A DNA stretch of 64,000 bases from Clusia tigrina (taxonomy: Eukaryota > Arthropoda > Insecta > Diptera > Clusiidae): positions 1-64,000 of the forward strand of contig CAKKTE020000119.1 in NCBI GenBank assembly GCA_920105625.2, in the 5' to 3' direction. Within the stretch, counting starts at the first letter, position 1, and every line of letters begins with the position of its first letter. Positions 11,645-23,772 of the stretch are shown here, one piece after another. Under the pieces are notes generated by a model. That model was not told the DNA's origin. It did no database searches and saw only the letters and a list, made by a program, of their open reading frames with translations. A program made the position numbers and the translations under genes.

Positions 11645-13998
11645 GCCCTAACTTCTATACGGTACGTCATACACCTATCAAAGTTTGCAATATACAAATG
11701 CTTGTAACTTTTTACTGGAGCGTCATAAAAACATGAAATTTTGTAACAATAAAGTACTCGAGCCTCTTGTCAATTTAAGCTATCGCTTAAAGCTATGCTA
11801 CCCTTGAGTCCCAAATCAAACACTGATAAAACTTCAAATAGCCCTAACTTCTATACGGTGCGTCCTACACCTATCAAAGTTGGCAACATACAAATGCTTG
11901 TAACTTTTTACTGGAGCGTCATAAAACCTTGCAATTTTGTAACAATAAAGTACTCGAGCCTCTTGTCAATTTAAGTTGTCGCTCAAAGCTATGCTACCCT
12001 TGAGTCCCAAATCAAACACTAATTAAAACTTCAAATGGCCCTAACTTTTATACGGTACGTCGTACACCTATCAAAGTTTGCAACATACAAATGCTTGTAA
12101 CTTTTTACTGGAGCGTCATAAAACCTTGAAATTTTGTAACAATAAAGTACTCGAGCCTCTTGTTAATTTAAGCTATCGCTCAAAGCTATGCAACCCTTGA
12201 GTCCCAAATCAAACACTGATATAACTTCAAATGGCCCTAACTTCTATACGGTGCGTCCTACACCTATCAAAGTTGGCAACATACAAATGCTTGTAACTTT
12301 TTACTGGAGCGTCATAAAACCTTGCAATTTTGTAACAATAAAGTACTCGTGCCTCTTGTCAATTTAAGCTATCGCTCAAAGCTATGCTACCCTTGAGTCC
12401 CAAATCAAACACTGATAAAACTTCAAATGGCCCTAACTTCTAGACGGAACGTCCTACACCTATCAAAGTTTGCAACATACAAATGCTTGTAACTTTTTAC
12501 TGGAGCGTCATAAAACCTTGAAATTTTGTAACAATAAAGTACTCGACCCTCTTGTCAATTTAAGCTATCGCTCAAAGCTATGCTACCCTTGAGTCCCAAA
12601 TCAAACACTAATTAAAACTTCAAATGGCCCTAACTTTTATACGGTACGTCGTACACCTATCAAAGTTTGCAACATACAAATGCTTGTAACTTTTTACTGG
12701 AGCGTCATAAAACCTTGATATTTTGTAACAATAAAGTACTCGAGCCTCTTGTCAATTTAAGCTATCGCTCAAAGCTATGCTACCCTTGAGTCCCAAATCA
12801 AACACTGATAAAACTTCAAATGGCCCTAACTTCTGTAAGGTACGTCCTACAAATATTAAAGTTTGCAACAAACAAATGCTTGTAACTTTTTACTGGAGGG
12901 TCATAAAACCTTGAAATTTTGTAACAATAAAGTACTCGAGCCTCTTGTCAATTTAAGCTATCGCTCAAAGCAATCCTACCCTTGATTCCCAAATCAAACA
13001 CTGATAAAACTTCAAATGGCCCTGACTTCTATGCGGTACGTCCTACAGCTATCAAAGTGTGCAACATACAAATGCTTGCAACATTTTACTGGAGCGTCAT
13101 AAAACCTTGAAATTTTGTAACAATAAAGTAATCCAGCCTCTTGTTAGTTTAAGCTATCGTTCAAATCTATGCTACCCTTGAGTCCCAAATCAAACACTGA
13201 TATTACTTCAAATGGCCCTAACTTCTATACGGTTCGTCCTGCACCTATCAAAGTTTGCAACATACAAATTCTTATAACTTTCCACTGGAGCGTCATAAAA
13301 CCTTGAAATTTTGTAACAATAAATTACTCGAGCCTCTTTTCAATTTAAGCTATCGCTCATAGCTATGCTACCCTTGAGTCCCAAATCAAACACTGATAAA
13401 ACTTCAAATGGCCCTAACTTCTATACGGTACGTCATACACCTATCAAAGTTTGCAACATACAAATGCTTGTAACTTTTTACTGGAGAGTCATAAAACCTT
13501 GAACTTTTGTAACAATAAAGTACTCGAGCCTCTTGTCAATTTAAGCTTTCGCTCAAAGCTATGCTACCCTTGAGTCCCAAATCAAACACTGATAGAACTT
13601 TAAATGGCCCTAACTTCTACACGGTGCGTCCTACACCTATCAAAGTTGGCAACATACAAATGCTTGTAACTTTTTACTGGAGCGTCATAAAACCTTGCAA
13701 TTTTGTAACAATAAAGTACTCGAGCCTCTTGTCAATTTAAGCTATCGCTCAGAGCTATGCTACCCTTCAGTCCCAAAACAAACACTGATAAAACTTCAAA
13801 TGACCCTAACTTCTATACGGTACATCCTACACTCATCAAAGTTTGCAACATACAAATGCTTGTAACTTTTTACTGGAGCGTCATAAAACCTTGAAATTTT
13901 GTAACAATAAAGTACTCGAGCGTCTTGTTAATTTAAGCTATCGCTCAAAGCTATGCTACCCTTGAGTCCCAAATCAAACACTGATGAAACTTCAAATG
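11645..13998 (+). repeat. Spacer of 12 monomers between modules M2 and M3
   Basis: Mostly the partner of the 8.25-9.72 kb duplication (12.10-13.57 kb), with the P-Q pair at 13019, then 'gatagaactttaaatgg' and 'ctacacggtgcg'. The part from about 12.9 kb is copied again at 25.3 kb (offset 12,438). Confidence 0.85.
13019..13410 (+). repeat. P-Q monomer pair, copy 2
   Basis: 'gtaatccagcctcttgttag' and 'gatattacttc' are the marks; 'ttgttag' is shared only with the pair at 25457. Confidence 0.85.
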
Positions 13999-15297
13999 GC
14001 CCTAACTTCTATACGGTACGTCATACACCTATCAAAGTTTGCAATATACAAATGCTTGTAACTTTTAACTGGAGCGTCATAAAAACATGAAATTTTGTAA
14101 CAATAAAGTACTCGAGCCTCTTGTCAATTTAAGCTATCGCTCAAAGCTATGCTACCCTTGAGTCCCCAAATCAAACACTGATAAATCTTCAAATGGCCCT
14201 AACTTCTCTACTGTACGTCCTACACCTATCAAAGTTTGCAATATACAATTGCTTGTAACTTTTTACTGGAGCGTCATAAAACCTTGAAGTTTTGTAACAA
14301 TAAAGTACTCGAGCCTCTTGTTAATTTAAGCTATCGCTCAAAGCTATGCTACCCTTAAGTCCCAAATCAAACACTGATAAAACTTCAAATGGCCCTAACT
14401 TCTATACGGTACGTCATACACCTAACAAAGTTTGCAATGTACAAATGCTTGTAACTTTTTACTGGAGCGTCATAAAAACATGAAATTTTGTAACAATAAA
14501 GTACTCGAGACTCTTGTCAATTTAAGCTATCGCTTAAAGCTATGCTACCCTTGAGTCCCAAATCAAACACTGATAAATCATCAAGTGGCCCTAACTTCTA
14601 TAAGGTACGTCCTACACCTATCAAAGTTTGCAACATACAAATGCTTGCAACTTTTTACTGGGGCGTCATAAAACCTTGAAATTTTGTAAAAATAAAGTAA
14701 TCGAGCCTCTTGTCAATTTAAGCCATCGCTCAAAGCTATGCTACCCTTTAGTCCAAATCAAACACTGATAAAACTTCAAATGGCCCTAACTTCTCTACGG
14801 TACGTCCTACACCTATTAAAGTTTGCATCATACAAATACTTGTAACTTTTTACTGGAGCGTCATAAAACCTTGAAATTTTGTAACAATAAAGTACTCGAG
14901 CCTCTTGTCAATTTAAGCTATCGCTCAAAGCTATGCTACCCTTGAGTCCCAAATCAAACACTGATAGAACTTCAAATGTCCCTAACTTCTATACGGTGCG
15001 TCCTACACCTATCAAAGTTGGCAACATACAAATGCTTGTAACTTTTTACTGGAGCGTCATAAAACCTTGCAATTTTGTAACAATAAAGTACTCGAGCCTC
15101 TTGTCAATTTAAGTTATCGCTCAAAACTATGCTACCCTTGAGTCCCAAATCAAACACTGATAAAACTTCAAATGGCCCTAACTTCTATACGGTACGTTAG
15201 TAACAATAAAGTACTCGAGCCTCTTGTCAATTTAAGTTATCGCTCAAAGCTATGCTACCCTTGAGTCCCAATTCAAACACTGATAAAACTTCAAATG
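13999..15297 (+). repeat. Truncated-monomer module M3
   Basis: 1,299 bp. Carries an extra C ('gagtccccaaatc') in m1 and 'acaattgcttg' in m2; both are shared with M4 and M5, and 'acaattgcttg' also with M6. Confidence 0.9.
15175..15297 (+). repeat. 123-bp truncated monomer, copy 5
   Basis: Same 73-bp deletion junction. The next monomer has 'gaaattttataac', a mark that also follows copies 6, 7 and 8. Confidence 0.95.
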
Positions 15298-16472
15298 GCC
15301 CTAACTTCTATACGGTACGTCATACACCTATCATAGTTTGCAATATACAAATGCTTGTAACTTTTTACTGGAGCGTCATAAAAACATGAAATTTTATAAC
15401 AATAAAGTACTCGAGCCTCTTGTCAATTTAAGCTATCGCTTAAAGCTATGCTACCCTTGAGTCCCAAATCAAACACTGATAAAACTTCAAATGGCCCTAA
15501 CTTCTATACGGTGCGTCCTACACCTATCAAAGTTGGCAACATACAAATGCTTGTAACTTTTTACTGGAGCGTCATAAAACCTTGCAATTTTGTAACAATA
15601 AAGTACTCGAGCTTCTTCTCAATTTAAGTTGTCGCTCAAAGCTATGCTACCATTGAGTCCCAAATCAAACACTGATAAAACTTCAAATGGCCCTAACTTC
15701 TATACGGTACGTCCTACACCTATCAAAGTTTACAACACACAAATGCTTGTAACTTTTTACTGGAGCGTCTAAAACCTTGAAATTTAGTAACAATAAAGTA
15801 CTCGAGACTCTTGTCAATTTAAGCTATCGCTTAAAGCTATGCTACCCTTGAGTCCCAAATCAAACACTGATAAATCTTCAAATGGCCCTAACTTCTATAA
15901 GGTACGTCCTACACCTATCAAAGTTGGCAACATACAAATGCTTGTAACTTTTTACTGGAGCGTCATAAAACCTTGCAATTTTGTAACAATAAAGTACTCG
16001 AGCCTCTTGTCAATTTAAGCTATCGCTCAAAGCTATGCTACCCTTGAGTCCCAAATCAAACACTGATAGAACTTCAAATGGCCCTAACTTCTATACGGTG
16101 CGTCCTACACCTATCAAAGTTGGCAACATACAAATGCTTGTAACTTTTTACTGGAGAGTCATAAAACCTTGCAATTTTGTAACAATAAAGTACTCGAGCC
16201 TCTTGTCAATTTAAGCAATCGCTCAGAGCTATGCTACCCTTCAGTCCCAAAACAAACACTGATAAAACTTCAAATGACCCTAACTTCTATACGGTACATC
16301 CTACACTCATCAAAGTTTGCAACATACAAATGCTTGTAACTTTTTACTGGAGCGTCATAAAACCTTGAAATTTTGTAACAATAAAGTACTCGAGCGTCTT
16401 GTTAATTTAAGCTATCGCTCAAAGCTATGCTACCCTTGAGTCCCAAATCAAACACTGATAAAACTTCAAATG
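15298..16472 (+). repeat. Spacer of 6 monomers between modules M3 and M4
   Basis: Includes 'gaaattttataac', 'gcttcttctcaattt' with 'ctaccattgag', 'gcgtctaaaacc' (1-bp deletion), and the 'gagagtc' E-like and 'tacatcctacactc' F-like monomers. The same order recurs at 19.66 and 27.74 kb; only the first and the last two monomer types are kept before M5. Confidence 0.85.
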
Positions 16473-17771
16473 GCCCTAACTTCTATACGGTACGTCCTAC
16501 ACCTATCAAAGTTTGCAATATACAAATGCTTGTAACTTTTAACTGGAGCGTCATAAAAACATGAAATTTTGTAACAATAAAGTACTCGAGCCTCTTGTCA
16601 ATTTAAGCTATCGCTCAAAGCTATGCTACCCTTGAGTCCCCAAATCAAACACTGATAAATCTTCAAATGGCCCTAACTTCTCTACTGTACGTCCTACACC
16701 TATCAAAGTTTGCAATATACAATTGCTTGTAACTTTTTACTGGAGCGTCATAAAACCTTGAAGTTTTGTAACAATAAAGTACTCGAGCCTCTTGTTAATT
16801 TAAGCTATCGCTCAAAGCTATGCTACCCTTAAGTCCCAAATCAAACACTGATAAAACTTCAAATGGCCCTAACTTCTATACGGTACGTCATACACCTAAC
16901 AAAGTTTGCAATGTACAAATGCTTGTAACTTTTTACTGGAGCGTCATAAAAACATGAAATTTTGTAACAATAAAGTACTCGAGACTCTTGTCAATTTAAG
17001 CTATCGCTTAAAGCTATGCTACCCTTGAGTCCCAAATCAAACACTGATAAATCATCAAGTGGCCCTAACTTCTATAAGGTACGTCCTACACCTATCAAAG
17101 TTTGCAACATACAAATGCTTGTAACTTTTTACTGGGGCGTCATAAAACCTTGAAATTTTGTAAAAATAAAGTAATCGAGCCTCTTGTCAATTTAAGCCAT
17201 CGCTCAAAGCTATGCTACCCTTTAGTCCAAATCAAACACTGATAAAACTTCAAATGGCCCTAACTTCTCTACGGTACGTCCTACACCTATTAAAGTTTGC
17301 ATCATACAAATACTTGTAACTTTTTACTGGAGCGTCATAAAACCTTGAAATTTTGTAACAATAAAGTACTCGAGCCTCTTGTCAATTTAAGCTATCGCTC
17401 AAAGCTATGCTACCCTTGAGTCCCAAATCAAACACTGATAGAACTTCAAATGTCCCTAACTTCTATACGGTGCGTCCTACACCTATCAAAGTTGGCAACA
17501 TACAAATGCTTGTAACTTTTTACTGGAGCGTCATAAAACCTTGCAATTTTGTAACAATAAAGTACTCGAGCCTCTTGTCAATTTAAGTTATCGCTCAAAG
17601 CTATGCTACCCTTGAGTCCCAAATCAAACACTGATAAAACTTCAAATGGCCCTAACTTCTATACGGTACGTTAGTAACAATAAAGTACTCGAGCCTCTTG
17701 TCAATTTAAGTTATCGCTCAAAGCTATGCTACCCTTGAGTCCCAAATCAAACACTGATAAAACTTCAAATG
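16473..17771 (+). repeat. Truncated-monomer module M4
   Basis: 1,299 bp, with the extra C of M3. m1 has 'cgtcctacacc' where the other copies have 'cgtcatacacc'. Confidence 0.9.
17649..17771 (+). repeat. 123-bp truncated monomer, copy 6
   Basis: Same 73-bp deletion junction; followed by 'cccaaatcaaac' where copies 4, 5, 7 and 8 have 'cccaattcaaac'. Confidence 0.95.
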
Positions 17772-18359
17772 GCCCTAACTTCTATACGGTACGTCATACA
17801 CCTATCAAAGTTTGCAATATACAAATGCTTGTAACTTTTTACTGGAGCGTCATAAAAACATGAAATTTTATAACAATAAAGTACTCGAGCCTCTTGTCAA
17901 TTTAAGCTATCGCTTAAAGCTATGCTACCCTTGAGTCCCAAATCAAACACTGATAAAACTTCAAATGGCCCTAACTTCTATACGGTGCGTCCTACACCTA
18001 TCAAAGTTGGCAACATACAAATGCTTGTAACTTTTTACTGGAGAGTCATAAAACCTTGCAATTTTGTAACAATAAAGTACTCGAGCCTCTTGTCAATTTA
18101 AGCAATCGCTCAGAGCTATGCTACCCTTCAGTCCCAAAACAAACACTGATAAAACTTCAAATGACCCTAACTTCTATACGGTACATCCTACACTCATCAA
18201 AGTTTGCAACATACAAATGCTTGTAACTTTTTACTGGAGCGTCATAAAACCTTGAAATTTTGTAACAATAAAGTACTCGAGCGTCTTGTTAATTTAAGCT
18301 ATCGCTCAAAGCTATGCTACCCTTGAGTCCCAAATCAAACACTGATAAAACTTCAAATG
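17772..18359 (+). repeat. Spacer of 3 monomers between modules M4 and M5
   Basis: Shortened form of the 15.30-16.47 kb spacer: a 'gaaattttataac' monomer, then the 'gagagtc' and 'tacatcctacactc' monomers. Three monomers present in the M3-M4 spacer are absent, so M4 to M5 is the closest spacing. Confidence 0.85.
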
Positions 18360-19656
18360 GCCCTAACTTCTATACGGTACGTCATACACCTATCAAAGTT
18401 TGCAATATACAAATGCTTGTAACTTTTAACTGGAGCGTCATAAAAACATGAAATTTTGTAACAATAAAGTACACGAGCCTCTTGTCAATTTAAGCTATCG
18501 CTCAAAGCTATGCTACCCTTGAGTCCCCAAATCAAACACTGATAAATCTTCAAATGGCCCTAACTTCTCTACTGTACGTCCTACACCTATCAAAGTTTGC
18601 AATATACAATTGCTTGTAACTTTTTACTGGAGCGTCATAAAACCTTGAAGTTTTGTAACAATAAAGTACTCGAGCCTCTTGTTAATTTAAGCTATCGCTC
18701 AAAGCTATGCTACCCTTAAGTCCCAAATCAAACACTGATAAAACTTCAAATGGCCCTAACTTCTATACGGTACGTCATACACCTAACAAAGTTTGCAATG
18801 TACAAATGCTTGTAACTTTTTACTGGAGCGTCATAAAAACATGAAATTTTGTAACAATAAAGTACTCGAGCCTCTTGTCAATTTAAGCTATCGCTTAAAG
18901 CTATGCTACCCTTGAGTCCCAAATCAAACACTGATAAATCATCAAGTGGCCCTAACTTCTATAAGGTACGTCCTACACCTATCAAAGTTTGCAACATACA
19001 AATGCTTGTAACTTTTTACTGGGGCGTCATAAAACCTTGAAATTTTGTAAAAATAAAGTAATCGAGCCTCTTGTCAATTTAAGCCATCGCTCAAGCTATG
19101 CTACCCTTTAGTCCAAATCAAACACTGATAAAACTTCAAATGGCCCTAACTTCTCTACGGTACGTCCTACACCTATTAAAGTTTGCATCATACAAATACT
19201 TGTAACTTTTTACTGGAGCGTCATAAAACCTTGAAATTTTGTAACAATAAAGTACTCGAGCCTCTTGTCAATTTAAGCTATCGCTCAAAGCTATGCTACC
19301 CTTGAGTCCCAAATCAAACACTGATAGAACTTCAAATGTCCCTAACTTCTATACGGTGCGTCCTACACCTATCAAAGTTGGCAACATACAAATGCTTGTA
19401 ACTTTTTACTGGAGCGTCATAAAACTTGCAATTTTGTAACAATAAAGTACTCGAGCCTCTTGTCAATTTAAGTTATCGCTCAAAACTATGCTACCCTTGA
19501 GTCCCAAATCAAACACTGATAAAACTTCAAATGGCCCTAACTTCTATACGGTACGTTAGTAACAATAAAGTACTCGAGCCTCTTGTCAATTTAAGTTATC
19601 GCTCAAAGCTATGCTACCCTTGAGTCCCAATTCAAACACTGATAAAACTTCAAATG
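18360..19656 (+). repeat. Truncated-monomer module M5
   Basis: 1,297 bp: extra C as in M3 and M4, and two single-base losses ('gctcaagctatg' in m4, 'aaaacttgcaa' in m6). Also private 'gtacacgagcc' in m1, which loses the XhoI site. Confidence 0.9.
19534..19656 (+). repeat. 123-bp truncated monomer, copy 7
   Basis: Same junction. Lies 8,078 bp before copy 8, inside the 8-kb duplication. Confidence 0.95.
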
Positions 19657-21616
19657 GCCCTAACTTCTATACGGTACGTCATACACCTATCAAAGTTTGC
19701 AATATACAAATGCTTGTAACTTTTTACTGGAGCGTCATAAAAACATGAAATTTTATAACAATAAAGTACTCGAGCCTCTTGTCAATTTAAGATATCGCTT
19801 AAAGCTATGCTACCCTTGAGTCCCAAATCAAACACTGATAAAACTTCAAATGGCCCTAACTTCTATACGGTGCGTCCTACACCTATCAAAGTTGGCAACA
19901 TACAAATGCTTGTAACTTTTTACTGGAGCGTCATAAAACCTTGCAATTTTGTAACAATAAAGTACTCGAGCTTCTTCTCAATTTAAGTTGTCGCTCAAAG
20001 CTATGCTACCATTGAGTCCCAAATCAAACACTGATAAAACTTCAAATGGCCCTAACTTCTATACGGTACGTCCTACACCTATCAAAGTTTACAACACACA
20101 AATGCTTGTAACTTTTTACTGGAGCGTCTAAAACCTTGAAATTTAGTAACAATAAAGTACTCGAGACTGTTGTCAATTTAAGCTATCGCTTAAAGCTATG
20201 CTACCCTTGAGTCCCAAATCAAACACTGATAAATCTTCAAATGGCCCTAACTTCTATAAGGTACGTCCTACACCTATCAAAGTTTGCAACATACAAATGC
20301 TTGTAACTTTTTACTGGAGCGTCATAAAACCTTGAAATTTTGTAACAATAAAGTACTCGAGCCTCTTGTCAATTTAAGCTATCGCTCAAAGCTATGCTAC
20401 CCTTGAGTCCCAAATCAAACACTGATAGAACTTCAAATGGCCCTAACTTCTATACGGTGCGTCCTACACTTATCAAAGTTGGCAACATACAAATGCTTGT
20501 AACTTTTTACTGGAGAGTCATAAAACCTTGCAATTTTGTAACAATAAAGTACTCGAGCCTCTTGTCAATTTAAGCAATCGCTCAGAGCTATGCTACCCTT
20601 CAGTCCCAAAACAAACACTGATAAAACTTCAAATGACCCTAACTTCTATACGGTACATCCTACACTTATCAAAGTTTGCAACATACAAATGCTTGTAACT
20701 TTTTACTGGAGCGTCATAAAACCTTGAAATTTTGTAACAATAAAGTACTCGAGCCTCTTGTTAATTTAAGCTATCGCTCAAAGCTATGCTACCCTTGAGT
20801 CCCAAATCAAACACTGATATAACTTCAAATGGCCCTAACTTCTATACGGTGCGTCCTACACCTATCAAAGTTGGCAACATACAAATGCTTGTAACTTTTT
20901 ACTGGAGCGTCATAAAACCTTGCAATTTTGTAACAATAAAGTACTCGTGCCTCTTGTCAATTTAAGCTATCGCTCAAAGCTATGCTACCCTTGAGCCCCA
21001 AATCAAACACTGATAAAACTTCAAATGGCCCTAACTTCTAGACGGAACGTCCTACACCTATCAAAGTTTGCAACATACAAATGCTTGTAACTTTTTACTG
21101 GAGCGTCATAAAACCTTGAAATTTTGTAACAATAAAGTACTCGACCCTCTTGTCAATTTAAGCTATCGCTCAAAGCTATGCTACCCTTGAGTCCCAAATC
21201 AAACACTAATTAAAACTTCAAATGGCCCTAACTTTTATACGGTACGTCGTACACCTATCAAAGTTTGCAACATACAAATGCTTGTAACTTTTTACTGGAG
21301 CGTCATAAAACCTTGATATTTTGTAACAATAAAGTACTCGAGCCTCTTGTCAATTTAAGCTATCGCTCAAAGCTATGCTACCCTTGAGTCCCAAATCAAA
21401 CACTGATAAAACTTCAAATGGCCCTAACTTCTGTAAGGTACGTCCTACAAATATTAAAGTTTGCAACACACAAATGCTTGTAACTTTTTACTGGAGGGTC
21501 ATAAAACCTTGAAATTTTGTAACAATAAAGTACTCGAGCCTCTTGTCAATTTAAGCTATCGCTCAAAGCAATCCTACCCTTGATTCCCAAATCAAACACT
21601 GATAAAACTTCAAATG

Positions 21617-22008
21617 GCCCTGACTTCTATGCGGTACGACCTACAGCTATCAAAGTGTGCAACATACAAATGCTTGCAACATTTTACTGGAGCGTCATAA
21701 AACCTTGAAATTTTGTAACAATAAAGTAATCGAGCCTCTTGTTAATTTAAGCTATCGTTCAAATCTATGCTACCCTTGAGTCCCAAATCAAACACTGATA
21801 TAACTTCAAATGGCCCTAACTTCTATACGGTTCGTCCTGCACCTATCAAAGTTTGCAACATACAAATTCTTATAACTTTCCACTGGAGCGTCATAAAACC
21901 TTGAAATTTTGTAACAATAAAGTACTAGAGCCTCTTTTCAATTTAAGCTATCGCTCATAGCTATGCTACCCTTGAGTCCCAAATCAAACACTGATAAAAC
22001 TTCAAATG
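21617..22008 (+). repeat. P-Q monomer pair, copy 3
   Basis: 'gcggtacgacc' is private to this P. Its Q has 'gtactagagcc', shared with the pair at 29695 as expected for the 8-kb duplication. Confidence 0.85.
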
Positions 22009-23177
22009 GCCCTAACTTCTATACGGGACGTCGTACACCTACCAAAGTTTGCAACATACAAATGCTTGTAACTTTTTACTGGAGCGTCATAAAACCTTGA
22101 ACTTTTGTAACAATAAAGTACTCGAGCCTCTTGTCAATTTAAGCTATCGCTCAAAGCTATGCTACCCTTGAGTCCCAAATCAAACACTGATAAAACTTCA
22201 AATGGCCCTAACTTCTATACGTTGCATCCTACACCTATCAAAGTTTGCAACATACAAATGCTTGTAACTTTTTACTGGAGCGTCATAAAACCTTGAAATT
22301 TTGTAACAATAAAGTGCTCGAGCCTCTTGTCAATTTAAGCTATCGCTCAAAGCTATGCTACCCTTGAGTCCCAAATCAAACACTGATATAACTTCAAATG
22401 GCCCTAACTTCTATACGGTGCGTCCTACACCTATCAAAGTTGGCAACATACAAATGCTTGTAACTTTTTACTGGAGCGTCATAAAACCTTGCAATTTTGT
22501 AACAATGAAGTACTCGAGCCTCTTGTCAATTTAAGCTATCGCTCAGAGCTATGCTACCCTTCAGTCCCAAAACAAACACTGATAAAACTTCAAATGACCC
22601 TAACTTCTATACGGTACATCCTACACTTATCAAAGTTTGCAACATACAAATGCTTGTAACTTTTTACTGGAGCGTCATAAAACCTTGAAATTTTGTAACA
22701 ATAAAGTACTCGAGCCTTTCTCTATTTAAGCTATCGCTCAAAGCTATGCTACCCATGAGTCCCAAATCAAACACTGATAAAACTTCAAATGGCCCTAACT
22801 TATATACGGTACATCCTACACTTATCAAAGTTTGCAACATACAAATGCTTGTAACTTTTTACTGGAGCGTCATAAAACCTTGAAATTTTGTAACAATAAA
22901 GTACTCGAGCCTCTTGTTAATTTAAGCTATCGCTCAAAGCTATGCTACCCTTGAGTCCCAAATCAAACACTGATAAAACTTCAAATGGCCCTAACTTCTA
23001 TACGGTACGTCATACACCTATCAAAGTTTGCAATATACAAATGCTTGTAACTTTTTACTGGAGCGTCATAAAAACATGAAATTTTGTAACGATAAAGTAC
23101 TCGAGCCTCTTGTCAATTTAAGCTATAGCTCAAAGCTATGCTACCCTTGAGTCCCAAATCAAACACTGATAAAACTT

Positions 23178-23286
23178 CAAATGGCCCTAACTTCTATACG
23201 GTACGTCCTACACCTATCAAAGTTTGCAACATACAAATGCTTGTAACTTTTTACTGGAGCGTCATAAAACCTTGAAATTTTGTAAC
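23178..23286 (+). repeat. Internal 56-bp subrepeat pair inside the monomer
   Basis: Phase 191 of one monomer to 47 of the next aligns without gaps to phase 51-103, offset 56 bp. Both halves begin CAAATG, continue with TAACTT, share CGTC 14 bases later and end with AAC. By hand count 26 of 41 bases agree over phase 7-47 against 63-103. The remaining part (about phase 104-190) shows only weak similarity, so the monomer looks like two diverged 56-bp units plus an 84-bp segment. The fused dimers (for example 24165-24500) lost exactly one 56-bp offset, as expected for slippage between the two halves. Confidence 0.7.
23218..23245. other. Cluster of short dyad symmetries (phase 35-62)
   Basis: Three small palindromes are packed together: CAAA-G-TTTG, TTGCAA, and TACAA-ATGC-TTGTA (5-bp arms, 4-base loop). 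Most monomers keep all three. The 168-bp monomers and the P and H types break the last arm by changing TTGTAA to TTGCAA. Short dyads have been discussed as a common property of centromere satellites; whether these form structures or bind protein cannot be judged from sequence. Confidence 0.5.
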
Positions 23287-23292
23287 AATAAA
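23287..23292 (+). other. AATAAA hexamer, one per monomer (phase 104-109)
   Basis: The canonical eukaryotic poly(A) signal hexamer lies at the same phase in nearly every monomer and is followed by the T-rich 'cctcttgtcaattt'. Variants with 'aacaacaaag' (F monomers of the distal HOR) or the 5-bp deletion lose it. It may simply be AT-rich satellite sequence, but a plus-strand transcript would meet this signal about every 196 bases. Confidence 0.5.
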
Positions 23293-23295
23293 GTA

Positions 23296-23301
23296 CTCGA
23301 G
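23296..23301. other. XhoI site CTCGAG, one per monomer (phase 113-118)
   Basis: CTCGAG occurs once in the consensus and in the large majority of monomers, so XhoI would give a 196-bp ladder. Lost sites are subfamily marks: 'gtaatcgag' (module monomer m4), 'gtaatccag' (P monomers), 'ctcgaccc', 'ctcgtgcc', 'ctcaagcc' and 'acccgagcc'. Confidence 0.9.
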
Positions 23302-23772
23302 CCTCTTGTCAATTTAAGCTATCGCTCAAAGCTATGCTACCCTTGAGTCCCAAGTCAAACACTGATAAAACTTCAAATGGCCCTAACTTCTATACGGTAC
23401 GTCCTACACCTACCAAAGTGTGCAAAATACAAATGCTTGTAAATTTTAACTGGAGCGTCATAAAACGCTGAAGTTTTGTAACAATAAAGTACTCGAGCCT
23501 CTTCTCTATTTAAGCTATCGCTCAAAGCTATGCTACCCTTGAGTCCCAAATCAAACACTAATTAAAACTTCAAATGGCCCTAACTTTTATACGGTACGTC
23601 GTACACCTATCAAAGTTTGCAACATACAAATGCTTGTAACTTTTTACTGGAGCGTCATAAAACCTTGATATTTTGTAACAATAAAGTACTCGAGCCTCTT
23701 GTCAATTTAAGCTATCGCTCAAAGCAATCCTACCCTTGATTCCCAAATCAAACACTGATAAAACTTCAAATG

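Larger units (their letters stand above)
12900..15920 (+). repeat. Segmental duplication, first member (partner 25.34-28.36 kb)
   Basis: Offset 12,437-12,438 bp is constant from 'caaagcaatcc' (12966 and 25404) through 'gatagaacttta' (13591 and 26029), the 123-bp monomer (15175 and 27612) and 'gcttcttctcaattt' (15611 and 28048). Within it, m1 and m2 near 14.1 and 26.5 kb differ, suggesting a local conversion tract. Ends are approximate. Confidence 0.8.
23184..23379 (+). repeat. Near-consensus 196-bp monomer (reference for phase numbering)
   Basis: This copy matches the consensus I built by eye except for one base near phase 172 ('caagtcaaac' for 'caaatcaaac'). Landmarks: hypervariable segment phase 18-26 ('tacgtcc' region), dyad-rich segment 35-62, T5 tract 65-69, 'ctggagcgtc' 71-80, AT-rich 'gaaattttgtaac' 91-103, AATAAA 104-109, CTCGAG 113-118, direct repeats of 'gctat' near 135 and 148, and 'cttgagtccc' 159-168. 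Phase numbers elsewhere refer to this unit. Confidence 0.95.

Noticed and set aside
23184..23379. CENP-B box
   Set aside because: The required TTCG...A..CGGG pattern is not present on either strand. 'ttctatacgg' and 'ggttcgtcc' are only superficially similar.
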